Source: Prevotellaceae bacterium UBA1726 (GTDB taxonomy: Bacteria; Bacteroidota; Bacteroidia; Bacteroidales; Bacteroidaceae). From it: DNA of 59,196 nucleotides. Location of the stretch: contig DCIM01000027.1 in assembly GCA_002316005.1 (NCBI GenBank), positions 4,655-63,850 on the forward strand. Reading direction: 5' to 3'. Shown here one piece after another: positions 42,292-51,053 of the stretch. Under the pieces are notes generated by a model, which was not told the origin of the DNA, searched no databases, and was given only the letters and a program-made list of their open reading frames with translations. How positions within the stretch are numbered: the first letter of the stretch is position 1; every line of letters starts with the position of its first letter. A program made the position numbers and the translations under genes.

Positions 42292-43419
42292 ATGAAATTC
42301 AGTGAAGTCATAGGACAACAAGACACGAAGCAGCGACTGATGAGAATGGTTGCTGATGAGAAGGTGCCACACGCAATGATGCTTTGTGGTCCTGCGGGTT
42401 GTGGCAAATTGGCACTTGCCTTTGCTATGGCTTCATATCTCCTTGGCGAACGCGAGGAAGGCACAAACGCAAATGTCAGTGCCATGCTTGCAAAACTGCA
42501 GCATCCCGACCTGCATTTCGTTTATCCGGTGATTCGACCAGCGGGTACTCCTTCGGACAGAAAGATTACAAGCGAGGATTTCATTCGCCAGTGGCAGGAA
42601 ATGATTGGCGAGACAGCATATTTCAGTTTTGAGGAATGGCTCGAGAAAATCGATGCAGCAAATCAACAGGCGCAGATTTTTGCGGCAGAGGGCGACCGCC
42701 TCACTCACAAACTGTCGCTCAAGTCAAGTCAGGGCGGATACAAGGTCTGCGTTATGTGGCTTCCTGAGAGAATGCACACTACATTTGCCAACAAGATACT
42801 GAAACTCCTTGAGGAACCGCCAACAATGACGGTATTCATCATGGTGAGCGAGGAACCACATCTTCTCCTTGAGACAATTCGCAGTCGTGTGCAGCGAATT
42901 GATGTGAAGCGTATTGATGACGCAGATATTGAGACGGCTCTCGTTCAGCAACGAGGTCTTGACGCAGAAACAGCTCATCGTGTGGGTCGTATCGCCAACG
43001 GCAACTGGCTGAAGGCATGCGAATATCTGGATGCATCGAACGAGAACCATCAGTTCCTCGATATGTTCATCATGCTTATGCGTATGGCTTATGCCCGCAA
43101 CACAAAAGGCATGAAGAAATGGAGCGAGACAGTGGCGGCTTTCGGACGAGAGAAACAACGCCGCATGCTGAAATACTTCTCAGCACAGTTCCGTGAGAAC
43201 TTCATGTCGAACTTCCAGAATAAGGAACTCATCTACCAGACACAGGAAGAAGAGACCTTCTCGGTGAAATTCGGCCGATTCATCAACGAGGCAAATATCG
43301 TAGAGATTCAGGAACTCATCGACCGCACCATACGCGCCATTGGTCAGAATGCCAATGCAAAGATTGAGTTCTTTGACTATGCCCTCAACATGATTGTCCT
43401 CATCAGAAGAGGGTGTTAA
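42292..43419 (+). CDS. holB: DNA polymerase III delta-prime subunit
   Basis: 375 residues. A clamp-loader AAA+ protein: VIGQQDTKQRLMRMV, a Walker-A-like GPAGCGKLALAFA, VMWLPERMHTTFANKILKLLEEPP (sensor/arginine region typical of delta-prime and DnaX-like proteins) and MVSEEPHLLLETIRSRVQRIDVKRI. The P-loop reads CGK-L rather than GKT/S, a substitution compatible with delta-prime, which does not hydrolyse ATP. The four-cysteine zinc site of some relatives is not present. Tightly placed after metF. Confidence 0.9.
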   Translation: MKFSEVIGQQDTKQRLMRMVADEKVPHAMMLCGPAGCGKLALAFAMASYLLGEREEGTNANVSAMLAKLQHPDLHFVYPVIRPAGTPSDRKITSEDFIRQWQEMIGETAYFSFEEWLEKIDAANQQAQIFAAEGDRLTHKLSLKSSQGGYKVCVMWLPERMHTTFANKILKLLEEPPTMTVFIMVSEEPHLLLETIRSRVQRIDVKRIDDADIETALVQQRGLDAETAHRVGRIANGNWLKACEYLDASNENHQFLDMFIMLMRMAYARNTKGMKKWSETVAAFGREKQRRMLKYFSAQFRENFMSNFQNKELIYQTQEEETFSVKFGRFINEANIVEIQELIDRTIRAIGQNANAKIEFFDYALNMIVLIRRGC

Positions 43420-43425
43420 CAAAAT

Positions 43426-43451
43426 ACATCGTACATCAAACATCGTACATT
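43426..43451 (+). repeat. Tandem ACATCGTACAT repeat in the ricT leader
   Basis: ACATCGTACATCAA (43426-43439) is followed directly by ACATCGTACATT (43440-43451), ending 5 nt before the ATG of the RicT gene. Confidence 0.7.
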
Positions 43452-43456
43452 AATAT

Positions 43457-44752
43457 ATGAACTATAAAGATATGAACTTCCAACTTGCTCGAGGTTGCGA
43501 CCGTGGCCTTTGCCACAGAGGTTGTGACCGCTCGAACAAGCAGTTAAATACATTCGACTGGCTTGCAGACATTCCTGGCAACACCGATACAACCGATTTG
43601 GTGGAGGTGCAGTTCAAGAATACTCGCAAGGGTTACTATCACAACATCAACAACCTCGACCTGAAGAAGGGCGACATTGTGGCTGTGGAGGCTAATCCTG
43701 GTCATGACATTGGCGTAGTGACTCTCACCGGACGACTTGTGGCATTGCAGATAAAGAAAGCCAATCTGAGATCGGCCGACGATATCAAGCGCATCTACCG
43801 CATTGCAAAGGTGGTGGACATGGAGAAATTCCAGGAAGCAAAGAGTCGCGAACACGACACAATGATTCAGAGTCGCCAGATTGCCAAGGATCTCGGGTTG
43901 CAGATGAAAATCGGTGATGTGGAGTATCAGGGCGACTGCAACAAGGCTATCTTCTATTATATCGCCGACGAGCGTGTGGACTTCCGTCAGTTGATCAAGG
44001 TTCTTGCCGACACATTCCATGTGCGCATTGAGATGAAGCAGATTGGTGCTCGTCAAGAAGCAGGACGAATCGGTGGTACTGGTCCTTGCGGTCGTGAACT
44101 CTGTTGCGCCACATGGATGAAGAACTTCGTCAGCGTCAGCACTAACGCCGCTCGCTTCCAGGACATCTCGCTGAATCCTCAGAAGTTGGCTGGTATGTGT
44201 GCAAAACTGAAGTGCTGTCTTAACTATGAGGTTGACGACTATGTAGAGGCAAGCAAGAAACTGCCAAGCAAGGACATCCAACTCCAGACAATGGATGGCG
44301 ACTACTACTATTTCAAGGCCGACATCCTCGCAGGACTCATCACCTACTCTACCGACAAGCGTCTGGCTGCAAATCTCGAGACAATCACCGCTGAGCGCGC
44401 TCGTGAGATTATCGAGATGAACAAACGCGGCGAGAAACCTGAGTCGCTACTGACAGAGGACACAGCAAAGGCTCCACAGCGTCCTATCGACTTGCTTGCT
44501 GATGCTGACATCAGTCGCTTTGACAAGGCAAAGAAGAAGAAAAAGAAGAACCGCGACAACCGCCACGCACAGGCTCCTGCAAGCGAAAACAATGCTCCTG
44601 CAAAGGAAGGCAACATCGGCAATCAGGAGAGACGCGAGGGTGGACATCGCCATGATAACCACCGCAGAGACCACGGTCAGAAGAGACATCACAACGGCGG
44701 TGGCAACAACGAGAACAGAAATCAACAGAACAACAATGCCGGCAAGGAGTAA
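43457..44752 (+). CDS. PSP1 domain protein of the RicT/YaaT family
   Basis: 431 residues. The N-terminal cysteine cluster RGCDRGLCHRGCD (13-25; C14, C19, C23) is followed by the PSP1 domain with DLKKGDIVAVEANPGHDIG, RVDFRQLIKVLADTFHVRIEMKQIGARQEA, CGRELCCATW and KLAGMCAKLKCCLNYE. In Bacillus subtilis the RicT partner complex carries iron-sulfur clusters and guides RNase Y; the Bacteroidetes role is not established. The last 90 residues are a Lys-, His- and Asn-rich low-complexity tail that looks nucleic-acid binding. The stop overlaps gldH by 17 bases. The ricT-gldH order recurs in Bacteroidetes. Confidence 0.9.
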   Translation: MNYKDMNFQLARGCDRGLCHRGCDRSNKQLNTFDWLADIPGNTDTTDLVEVQFKNTRKGYYHNINNLDLKKGDIVAVEANPGHDIGVVTLTGRLVALQIKKANLRSADDIKRIYRIAKVVDMEKFQEAKSREHDTMIQSRQIAKDLGLQMKIGDVEYQGDCNKAIFYYIADERVDFRQLIKVLADTFHVRIEMKQIGARQEAGRIGGTGPCGRELCCATWMKNFVSVSTNAARFQDISLNPQKLAGMCAKLKCCLNYEVDDYVEASKKLPSKDIQLQTMDGDYYYFKADILAGLITYSTDKRLAANLETITAERAREIIEMNKRGEKPESLLTEDTAKAPQRPIDLLADADISRFDKAKKKKKKNRDNRHAQAPASENNAPAKEGNIGNQERREGGHRHDNHRRDHGQKRHHNGGGNNENRNQQNNNAGKE

Positions 44753-45206
44753 TAGTGGAATTCTGCTATTATTCCTGCTGACAATATTCCTGACGGCATG
44801 TAATAATAATAAGGTGTATGACGAATTCGCTCATGCACCTATTGCCGGTTGGGAGAAAAACGACTCTCTTGCCTTCGCCATTCCTGCACTTGCAGAGTCG
44901 GGCGAATACGCTATGCAACTGCAGATGAGAACCGACAACTCATTTCCTTTCATGAGTGTGGTACTCATCATCGACCAAAAGGTAATGCCTGAAGGTCGCA
45001 CCTATTCCGACACACTGAACTGCCGTGTGACCGACGAACGCGGCCACACATTGGGTAGCGGAATAAACATTTACCAGTATGCTTTCGATGTTGCTGACAG
45101 GCATCTTAACAAAGGTGACTCGGTGTATGTCACCGTTCGCCACGATATGAAACGAGAGATGTTGCCAGGAATATCGGATGTAGGAATTGTACTATCAAGA
45201 AAGTAG
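44736..45206 (+). CDS. gldH: GldH-type lipoprotein
   Basis: 156 residues from the ATG at 44736, which lies inside the end of ricT. A lipoprotein signal peptide ends in LLTIFLTAC with the lipid-modified cysteine at about position 22. The rest matches the GldH family: WEKNDSLAFAIP, LQMRTDNSFPFMSVVLIID, NCRVTDERGHTLGSG, and GDSVYVTVRHDMKREMLPGISDVGIVL. In Flavobacterium johnsoniae GldH is needed for gliding; non-gliding Bacteroidales keep it with an unknown function. An upstream longer frame on the same strand is only the shadow of ricT. Its 3' end overlaps rodA, transcribed the other way, by 12 bases. Confidence 0.88.
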   Translation: MPARSNSGILLLFLLTIFLTACNNNKVYDEFAHAPIAGWEKNDSLAFAIPALAESGEYAMQLQMRTDNSFPFMSVVLIIDQKVMPEGRTYSDTLNCRVTDERGHTLGSGINIYQYAFDVADRHLNKGDSVYVTVRHDMKREMLPGISDVGIVLSRK

Positions 45207-46664
45207 GCGACTATTGCGACCTGCGTCAATCCTCAGGAAGATGAAAAGGAGGATGGTGAAACCCCACAACGAAGAACCTCCATAACTGAAGAACGGTAAC
45301 GGAATTCCGATTACGGGCGTAAGTCCCAACACCATTCCGACATTGATGAACAGGTGGAATATGAACACGCCCAAGACGCAATAGCCATACACACGACCAA
45401 AAGCGAACGGTTGTCGCTCGGCCAACTGTATGAGGCGTAGTATCAACAAAAGGAAAAGCACCAACACGCCGGCACTTCCCATGAATCCTTCCTCTTCGCC
45501 AACGGTGCAGAAGATGAAGTCGGTGTCCTGCTCAGGCACATATTTCAACTTTGTCTGTGTGCCGTTGAGGAATCCCTTTCCACGCAAACCACCAGAACCA
45601 ATGGCAATCTCACTCTGATGCACATTATATCCGGCACCAGCCAAATCCTCTTCAAGACCAAGAAGAACATTGATACGCACACGCTGATGTGGTTGCATCA
45701 CATCATTGAGCACATAACTTGCCGAATAGAAGAAGGTAATACTTCCAAGGGCGAAAAGCGTGATGAGCATATAATTCATTGCTCTTGTACGCAACCACTG
45801 ATAGGCAAGGAAGGCAATGAGCAAGACGGTCACTCCAATCTGTACCCAAACGACATTGAACGGTATGACATAAATGGCAAACCATGTCGCAATAGCCGTT
45901 GTAAGGGTACATAATCCAATCATTCGCCATGCCAATGGTTTATCGTTGCAATATGAATAAACCATGCCCGAAGAGAATATCTGGATAAGGAAAAGAACCA
46001 CATAGGTACCTACGGATGTCGGGGTAGAAAAGAGCATCACATCGGCATATTTCACTCCTACTACGAAGTAGACAACCATTGCTACACCCGTAAAGAGAAT
46101 ACTACCCGGCATTCCTTCGCGATAGAACATCAGGAAGAACGACAGATAGACAAGTGCCGAACCTGTTTCCTTCTGCGCCACAATGAACAGCATAGGGGTG
46201 AAGACTACTGCCAAAGCCATAGCGAAGTCCTTCAGGCGCGACATATTGAAATTGTAGGTACTCATCAGTTTCGCCACTGCCAATGCCGTGGCAAATTTGG
46301 CAAATTCGGCCGGTTGCAAACGCAAAGGACCTAACACAAGCCATGACTTCGAACCTTTGATTTCGTGGGGATTGAATATCGTGACAAACAGCAGCAACAG
46401 GAAAAGGCCGTATATGACAAAGGCAAAGGTGTCGTAGAACTTACTATCGGTCATAAGGATGACAAAGCCAAGACATAACGCTGTGCAAATCCAGATGATT
46501 TGCATACCAGTACGGGTGCTAAGACTGAAGAAATCGGTATCGCCATAGGTATAGCTGGCTCCGCAAATGCTGAACCATCCAAAGATGAGCAATGACAAAT
46601 AAATGCCAACGGTCCACCAATCAAGTGAACCAAGAACGCTCGGATTCTTTGTGTTTGTTGCCAT
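45195..46664 (-). CDS. rodA: Rod shape-determining protein RodA
   Basis: 489 residues, about ten membrane helices; a SEDS-family peptidoglycan glycosyltransferase working with PBP2. Motifs: LGPLRLQPAEFAKFATALAVAKL (the essential SEDS loop), FIVAQKETGSALVY, QSEIAIGSGGLRGKGFLNGTQTKLKYVPEQDTDFIFCTVGEEEGF, and GIPLPFFSYGGSSLWGF. It is slightly longer than E. coli RodA (370) mainly because of the extended middle region between helices. Last gene of the leftward elongasome operon; it starts 61 bases after mrdA, with a heptamer repeat in the gap. Confidence 0.95.
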   Translation of the reverse strand: MATNTKNPSVLGSLDWWTVGIYLSLLIFGWFSICGASYTYGDTDFFSLSTRTGMQIIWICTALCLGFVILMTDSKFYDTFAFVIYGLFLLLLFVTIFNPHEIKGSKSWLVLGPLRLQPAEFAKFATALAVAKLMSTYNFNMSRLKDFAMALAVVFTPMLFIVAQKETGSALVYLSFFLMFYREGMPGSILFTGVAMVVYFVVGVKYADVMLFSTPTSVGTYVVLFLIQIFSSGMVYSYCNDKPLAWRMIGLCTLTTAIATWFAIYVIPFNVVWVQIGVTVLLIAFLAYQWLRTRAMNYMLITLFALGSITFFYSASYVLNDVMQPHQRVRINVLLGLEEDLAGAGYNVHQSEIAIGSGGLRGKGFLNGTQTKLKYVPEQDTDFIFCTVGEEEGFMGSAGVLVLFLLLILRLIQLAERQPFAFGRVYGYCVLGVFIFHLFINVGMVLGLTPVIGIPLPFFSYGGSSLWGFTILLFIFLRIDAGRNSRLLS

Positions 46665-46677
46665 ATCCTTTTTTCTA

Positions 46678-46726
46678 TTACCGTTAACCGTTAACCCTTA
46701 ACCCTTAACCTTTAACCAATAACCCT
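46678..46726 (-). repeat. Heptamer tandem repeats between mrdA and rodA
   Basis: Seven 7-bp units read on the plus strand as TTACCGT, TAACCGT, TAACCCT, TAACCCT, TAACCTT, TAACCAA, TAACCCT, reaching the stop codon of mrdA and ending 13 nt before the rodA start. In the transcribed sense each unit contains GGTTA. A similar array lies before recG. Confidence 0.8.
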
Positions 46727-48576
46727 TATCTATTTCTACTTCCGTAACCAATTCGCTTCTTCTGGAATACTGCTGCTCGTTGTTCTGCTGCAGGCGACAA
46801 CTTACCAGTGATGTATTGTTCCATCATGATTGCACCGATAGGTACCGCATAGTCAGCACCAAATCCACCATTCTCTACATAAACGGCGATGGCTATCTTT
46901 GGTTCGTCCATTGGCGCAAATCCCATGAATACGGAGTGGTCCTGGCCGCGATTCTGTGCCGTACCGGTCTTTCCACACACGAGATAGTCGCTTCTGTTTG
47001 CCGCCTTACAAGTACCCTTTATCACTGACGAACGCATTCCGGCAACAACCCAGTCGTAGGCTTTCTTTGATGCCATGGTGTAATGCTTGCGAGTATAGAG
47101 AGTGTCAAGTGGTTCATCCTGAACCTTTCTCACTACATGAGGCACGTAGTAATAACCGCGGTTGGCGATTGTTGCACCGAGATTGGCAATCTGAAGCGGT
47201 GTGAGGTTAACCTCACCCTGACCAATGGAGATTGAGATGACGGTCAAACCATTCCACGATTTGTGGTAGGCATTGTCATAGAAATCGGCATTCGGAATAA
47301 GTCCGCGCTTCTCACCAGGAAGGTCGATACCGAGTTTGTAGCCGAATCCCATGCTCACCATATAGTCGCGCCAGCGGTTCATGGCATCCTGCACATGAGG
47401 ATACTTCTTGCGATTGCCAATCATATAGTAGAGTCCCCAACAGAAATAACCGTTGCACGAAGTACTGATGGCATCAACCAATGCTATTGGCGAAGCATGA
47501 CCATGGCAACCTACATGCAATCCGCGATGATAGAATCCGCGATGACATCCGAAGGCTGTACTTGGAGTGATGATTCCCTCGGTGAGATAGGTAAGTGCCT
47601 GACCGGTCTTGAATGTAGAACCCGGTGGATACTGTCCCATGATGCTTCGGTTGAGCAGCGGTTTCCACACATCCTGCTGAAGGGCGGCATGCATCTTACT
47701 GCGCTTACGACCTACCATCATACGAGGGTCGTAGGTAGGAGACGAAACCATACAAAGTACTTCACCCGTTGCCGGTTCAATAGCCACAATACTACCAATC
47801 TTTCCTTCAAGCAGACGCTCGCCAAGAGCTTGGAGCTTCACATCAATACTAAGTGTGAGGTTCTTGCCAGCAACAGGGCGACTGTCGAGTTCGCCATTTT
47901 GATAATGGCCCTGAATGCGTCCGTGTGCATCACGCAAGAGAATCTGCGTACCCTTCTCACCACGGAGTTGCTTCTCGTAGTATCTCTCCACTCCGAGTTT
48001 ACCGATATAGTCGCCCGCCTGATAGTAGTCGTCATTCTCGATATCGCTTGGCGAAACCTCACCGACATCGCCCAAGACATGGGCGGCATAAGGATACTGA
48101 TACTGACGGATGCTTCGCTTCTGAATATAGAAACCGGGGAATCGGAACATCTTCTCGCGGAAGACGCTGAACTCCTTGTCGGTCAACTGCGAAAGGAAGA
48201 GCTGTTGGGTGTAGCGTGAATAACCGGGATTCTTTGATCGGTCCTTTATGTCATTCATTCGCTTTATGAAGAATTCCTTTGTTATGCCAAGGGCATTACA
48301 GAATTCAAGGGTGTCGAGATGGCCGCTTTCCTCGTTCATCACAACCATGATGTCGTAGGAAGGCTGATTGTAAACCATCAAGTCGCCATTGCGGTCGTAG
48401 ATAAGTCCACGCGAGGGGAATTCTATCTTCTTGAGGAAGGCATTTGAGTCGGCATTCTTCTTGTAGTCGTCGCTCATCAACTGAAGAGTAAACAGACGAA
48501 TAGTATAGATAACCACAATTCCTATGGCTATTCCTGCTATTACATAACGACGATTTTCAAGATTAAAATCCTTCAT
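46726..48576 (-). CDS. mrdA: Penicillin-binding protein 2, elongation transpeptidase
   Basis: 616 residues from the ATG at 48576. One N-terminal membrane anchor (YVIAGIAIGIVVIYTIRLF), the dimerisation domain (GLIYDRNGDLMVYNQPSYDIMVV), and the transpeptidase domain with the SxxK serine in PPGSTFKTGQALTYL, STSCNGYF (SxN) and VCGKTGTAQNRG (KTG). It crosslinks sidewall peptidoglycan together with RodA. A longer upstream frame is in the middle of mreD and unlikely. The TAATG junction with mreD overlaps by one base, showing translational coupling. Confidence 0.95.
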   Translation of the reverse strand: MKDFNLENRRYVIAGIAIGIVVIYTIRLFTLQLMSDDYKKNADSNAFLKKIEFPSRGLIYDRNGDLMVYNQPSYDIMVVMNEESGHLDTLEFCNALGITKEFFIKRMNDIKDRSKNPGYSRYTQQLFLSQLTDKEFSVFREKMFRFPGFYIQKRSIRQYQYPYAAHVLGDVGEVSPSDIENDDYYQAGDYIGKLGVERYYEKQLRGEKGTQILLRDAHGRIQGHYQNGELDSRPVAGKNLTLSIDVKLQALGERLLEGKIGSIVAIEPATGEVLCMVSSPTYDPRMMVGRKRSKMHAALQQDVWKPLLNRSIMGQYPPGSTFKTGQALTYLTEGIITPSTAFGCHRGFYHRGLHVGCHGHASPIALVDAISTSCNGYFCWGLYYMIGNRKKYPHVQDAMNRWRDYMVSMGFGYKLGIDLPGEKRGLIPNADFYDNAYHKSWNGLTVISISIGQGEVNLTPLQIANLGATIANRGYYYVPHVVRKVQDEPLDTLYTRKHYTMASKKAYDWVVAGMRSSVIKGTCKAANRSDYLVCGKTGTAQNRGQDHSVFMGFAPMDEPKIAIAVYVENGGFGADYAVPIGAIMMEQYITGKLSPAAEQRAAVFQKKRIGYGSRNR

Positions 48577-49076
48577 TAACCCTTCCTGAGAGTTTCTGTT
48601 GTAATTACCAAAAGATAGGTGAGCAGAGTGCTTCCAAGGATATAAAGCAACCACTGCTGCCAGTTGAAGAAGGCAAATTCCTCGAGTGTGAAGAACACTA
48701 CAACGAAGAGGAATACGAGTGGGAAGCTGTAACCCAGATACTTAGTGAAACCGAGTGACTTTATTGACGGGCGCAAGTCTTCAGGACTCTCGCGACTGAG
48801 GAACATCTTCAAATAAGGTGGCTGAAGGAATCCTATTAATGTCATTGATGCTGCGGCAACACCTGGGGTGTTCGAGAACATATCGGAGATGAGTCCAATG
48901 ACAAATCCCACCAGCAATACCACCCATCGGCGGGAGTTATTTGGAGCAACAAGAAGGATATAGATAAACAGCAAAGGTGTGGCGCATCCAAAAAGATGGA
49001 TGTTATTGAACACCACTACCTGCAGCAGAAGAATCACTGCAGCGAGTGCTATACCTTTTATTGCATCTATTGTCAT
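48576..49076 (-). CDS. mreD: Rod shape-determining membrane protein MreD
   Basis: 166 residues with five predicted membrane helices. The pattern (short, hydrophobic, LFGCATPLLFIYILLVAPNNSRRWVVLLVGFVIGLISDMFSNTPGVAAASMTLIGF) fits MreD, which links MreC to the elongasome membrane complex. It sits exactly where mreD is expected, between mreC (22 bases away) and mrdA (1-base overlap). Confidence 0.9.
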   Translation of the reverse strand: MTIDAIKGIALAAVILLLQVVVFNNIHLFGCATPLLFIYILLVAPNNSRRWVVLLVGFVIGLISDMFSNTPGVAAASMTLIGFLQPPYLKMFLSRESPEDLRPSIKSLGFTKYLGYSFPLVFLFVVVFFTLEEFAFFNWQQWLLYILGSTLLTYLLVITTETLRKG

Positions 49077-49098
49077 TGTTTCGAATCCTTTTGTGGGG

Positions 49099-49953
49099 TT
49101 AGTTCTGACGGGTTGCTATAGAATCCTGAGCGGCACGGAGGATGTCGAGTTGCTCCTGCATTGGTGCATTGTCGATGACGCAGACATCACGCAGATTGGT
49201 GAAATCGGTTGCCAGACGCACCTTGATGCGATAGGACATACCATCAGCAGAATTGAAGGTACAGATAACCTTACCCACTGTAATTCCCTTTGGGAATACC
49301 GATGAGTAACCACTTGTCTCGATGATATCACCCTTAGCATAATGAGCATGACGAGGCACATCCTCGACAAAAGCATAACCGCTTTCCTTACCCGGCCAAC
49401 GTAGATATCCGAAGAAACCTCTGCGGCGGATGGTGCAACTGATGTTCGATTGCGAATTGAGCACAGGGATGACAACCGAATAGTGAGTGCCTACAAGATA
49501 GACAATACCCACTACTCCATCGCCCGACACTACGCCCATGTCTTTTCTAATCCCATCAGCCGAACCTTTATCGATGGTGATAAGGTTGTCTGGTTTGTCG
49601 GTAGAGGAATGCACCACCTTTGCCTGAATGCTTTTGTATCCGTCAGGAATCTGAGCCAAGACAGCAGTACTGTCCTCAGTCAATCTGGCAATGGTTTTCT
49701 TTGCCGATGCCAACTGCAATTCAAGCGAGGTGTTACGCTTGGTAAGGTCCTCGTTGATATTGGCGAGTTCAAAGTAAGAACTCACTGCCGAACTCCACTC
49801 ATAAACCTTTCCACTCACTGCGTTGGCGGACGAAAACCACACGCTGCTCTGATAGTTGTTGTAACTAAAGAGCAGCGAAACACTGGCTGCTTCGAGAATT
49901 ACGAAAAGCAGCCAGTGATAGTATTTCGAGAGAAACTCAAATAAGTTTCGCAT
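49099..49953 (-). CDS. mreC: Rod shape-determining protein MreC
   Basis: 284 residues. A membrane anchor near the N-terminus (YYHWLLFVILEAASVSLLFSYN), a coiled-coil (ANINEDLTKRNTSLELQLASAKKTIARL), and the double beta-barrel region (TIDKGSADGIRKDMGVVSGDGVVGIVYLVGTHYSVVIPVLN, IRRRGFFGYLRWPG, GDIIETSGYSSVFPKGITVG). MreC is the periplasmic scaffold that activates PBP2. Part of the leftward elongasome operon, 41 bases after mreB. Confidence 0.93.
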   Translation of the reverse strand: MRNLFEFLSKYYHWLLFVILEAASVSLLFSYNNYQSSVWFSSANAVSGKVYEWSSAVSSYFELANINEDLTKRNTSLELQLASAKKTIARLTEDSTAVLAQIPDGYKSIQAKVVHSSTDKPDNLITIDKGSADGIRKDMGVVSGDGVVGIVYLVGTHYSVVIPVLNSQSNISCTIRRRGFFGYLRWPGKESGYAFVEDVPRHAHYAKGDIIETSGYSSVFPKGITVGKVICTFNSADGMSYRIKVRLATDFTNLRDVCVIDNAPMQEQLDILRAAQDSIATRQN

Positions 49954-49994
49954 GAGTGGAGTCTTTTGTCTTTAAGTGTAAAGCGCAGCCGTCC

Positions 49995-51017
49995 TTATCT
50001 CATGAGGAATGAGAAGCGGTCGATGTTCTTCAATGCTACACCAGCACCACGAGCAACACTGTGGAGTGGATCCTCTGCAACATGGAACTTGATGTTGATC
50101 TTGTCCTCAAGACGCTTAGCCAAACCACGGAGCAATGCGCCACCACCACTGAGCCAGATACCATTCTTCACGATATCAGCATAGAGCTCTGGTGGAGTAT
50201 GCTCGAGAGCTGAAAGTACAGCACTCTCAATCTTTGCAATTGTCTTGTCAAGACAGTGAGCAATCTCCTGATAGCATACAGGAACCTCCATTGGGAGGGC
50301 TGTGATGCGGTTAGGACCATGAACGATATAGTCCTCTGGAGCCTCATCGCCAAGTTCTGTGAGTGCAGAACCGACATTGATCTTGATACGCTCAGCCATA
50401 CGCTCAGAAACCTTCACATTGTGCTGGCGTGACATATACTCCTGAATATCAGATGTGAGTTCATCACCCGCAACACGGATTGAGTTGTTGCTGACGATAC
50501 CACCGAGAGAAATTACTGCAATCTCAGTTGAACCACCACCTATATCAACAATCATGTTACCCTCTGGTGCCTCTACATCAATACCTACACCGATTGCTGC
50601 TGCCATTGGTTCGTAGATGAGATAAACATCACGACCGTCAGCATGCTCAGCAGAGTCACGCACCGCGCGCTTCTCAACCTCAGTACAACCTGAAGGAATG
50701 CCGATTACCATACGAAGTGAAGGAGTGAACAGACGGCTACCAGAATGAACCATCTTGATAAGACCGCGCATCATCTGCTCGCAAGCAGTGAAGTCGGCGA
50801 TGACACCGTCACGAAGTGGACGAATGGTCTTGATGTCGTCATGAGTCTTCTCATACATCATCTTGGCCTTCTCACCTACGGCAATCATCTTGTCGCTGCG
50901 ACGATCGAGAGCCACTACTGAAGGCTCATCAACAACAATCTTGTCGTCGCTGATAATGATGGTGTTGGCAGTGCCAAGGTCCATCGCTATCTCCTGAATA
51001 AATGAAAAAAGTCCCAT
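49995..51017 (-). CDS. mreB: Actin-like cell shape protein MreB
   Basis: 340 residues, an actin fold ATPase that guides cell-wall synthesis. Motifs: MDLGTANTIIISDDKIVVDEPSVVA (phosphate 1), MIVDIGGGSTEIAVISLGG (phosphate 2), and WLSGGGALLRGLAKRL (adenosine). The N-terminus is the membrane-binding helix (MGLFSFIQEIA). It follows the IMP cyclohydrolase gene by 36 bases. A rod-shape module implies rod or coccobacillary cells. Confidence 0.97.
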   Translation of the reverse strand: MGLFSFIQEIAMDLGTANTIIISDDKIVVDEPSVVALDRRSDKMIAVGEKAKMMYEKTHDDIKTIRPLRDGVIADFTACEQMMRGLIKMVHSGSRLFTPSLRMVIGIPSGCTEVEKRAVRDSAEHADGRDVYLIYEPMAAAIGVGIDVEAPEGNMIVDIGGGSTEIAVISLGGIVSNNSIRVAGDELTSDIQEYMSRQHNVKVSERMAERIKINVGSALTELGDEAPEDYIVHGPNRITALPMEVPVCYQEIAHCLDKTIAKIESAVLSALEHTPPELYADIVKNGIWLSGGGALLRGLAKRLEDKINIKFHVAEDPLHSVARGAGVALKNIDRFSFLMR

Positions 51018-51053
51018 TATAATAAATTACTTTTTATGTGTTACCAATTTTTA

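Noticed and set aside
42292..43419. Degenerate P-loop as a sign of a broken holB
   Set aside because: Delta-prime subunits are not ATP hydrolysing and often have altered P-loops; the rest of the protein is intact.
44496..44735. N-terminal extension of the gldH frame
   Set aside because: These codons are a shifted reading of the Lys/His/Asn-rich ricT tail; the lipoprotein signal begins only at 44736.
47263..48219. A 318-codon plus-strand frame
   Set aside because: Antisense to mrdA, with no family similarity and no promoter.
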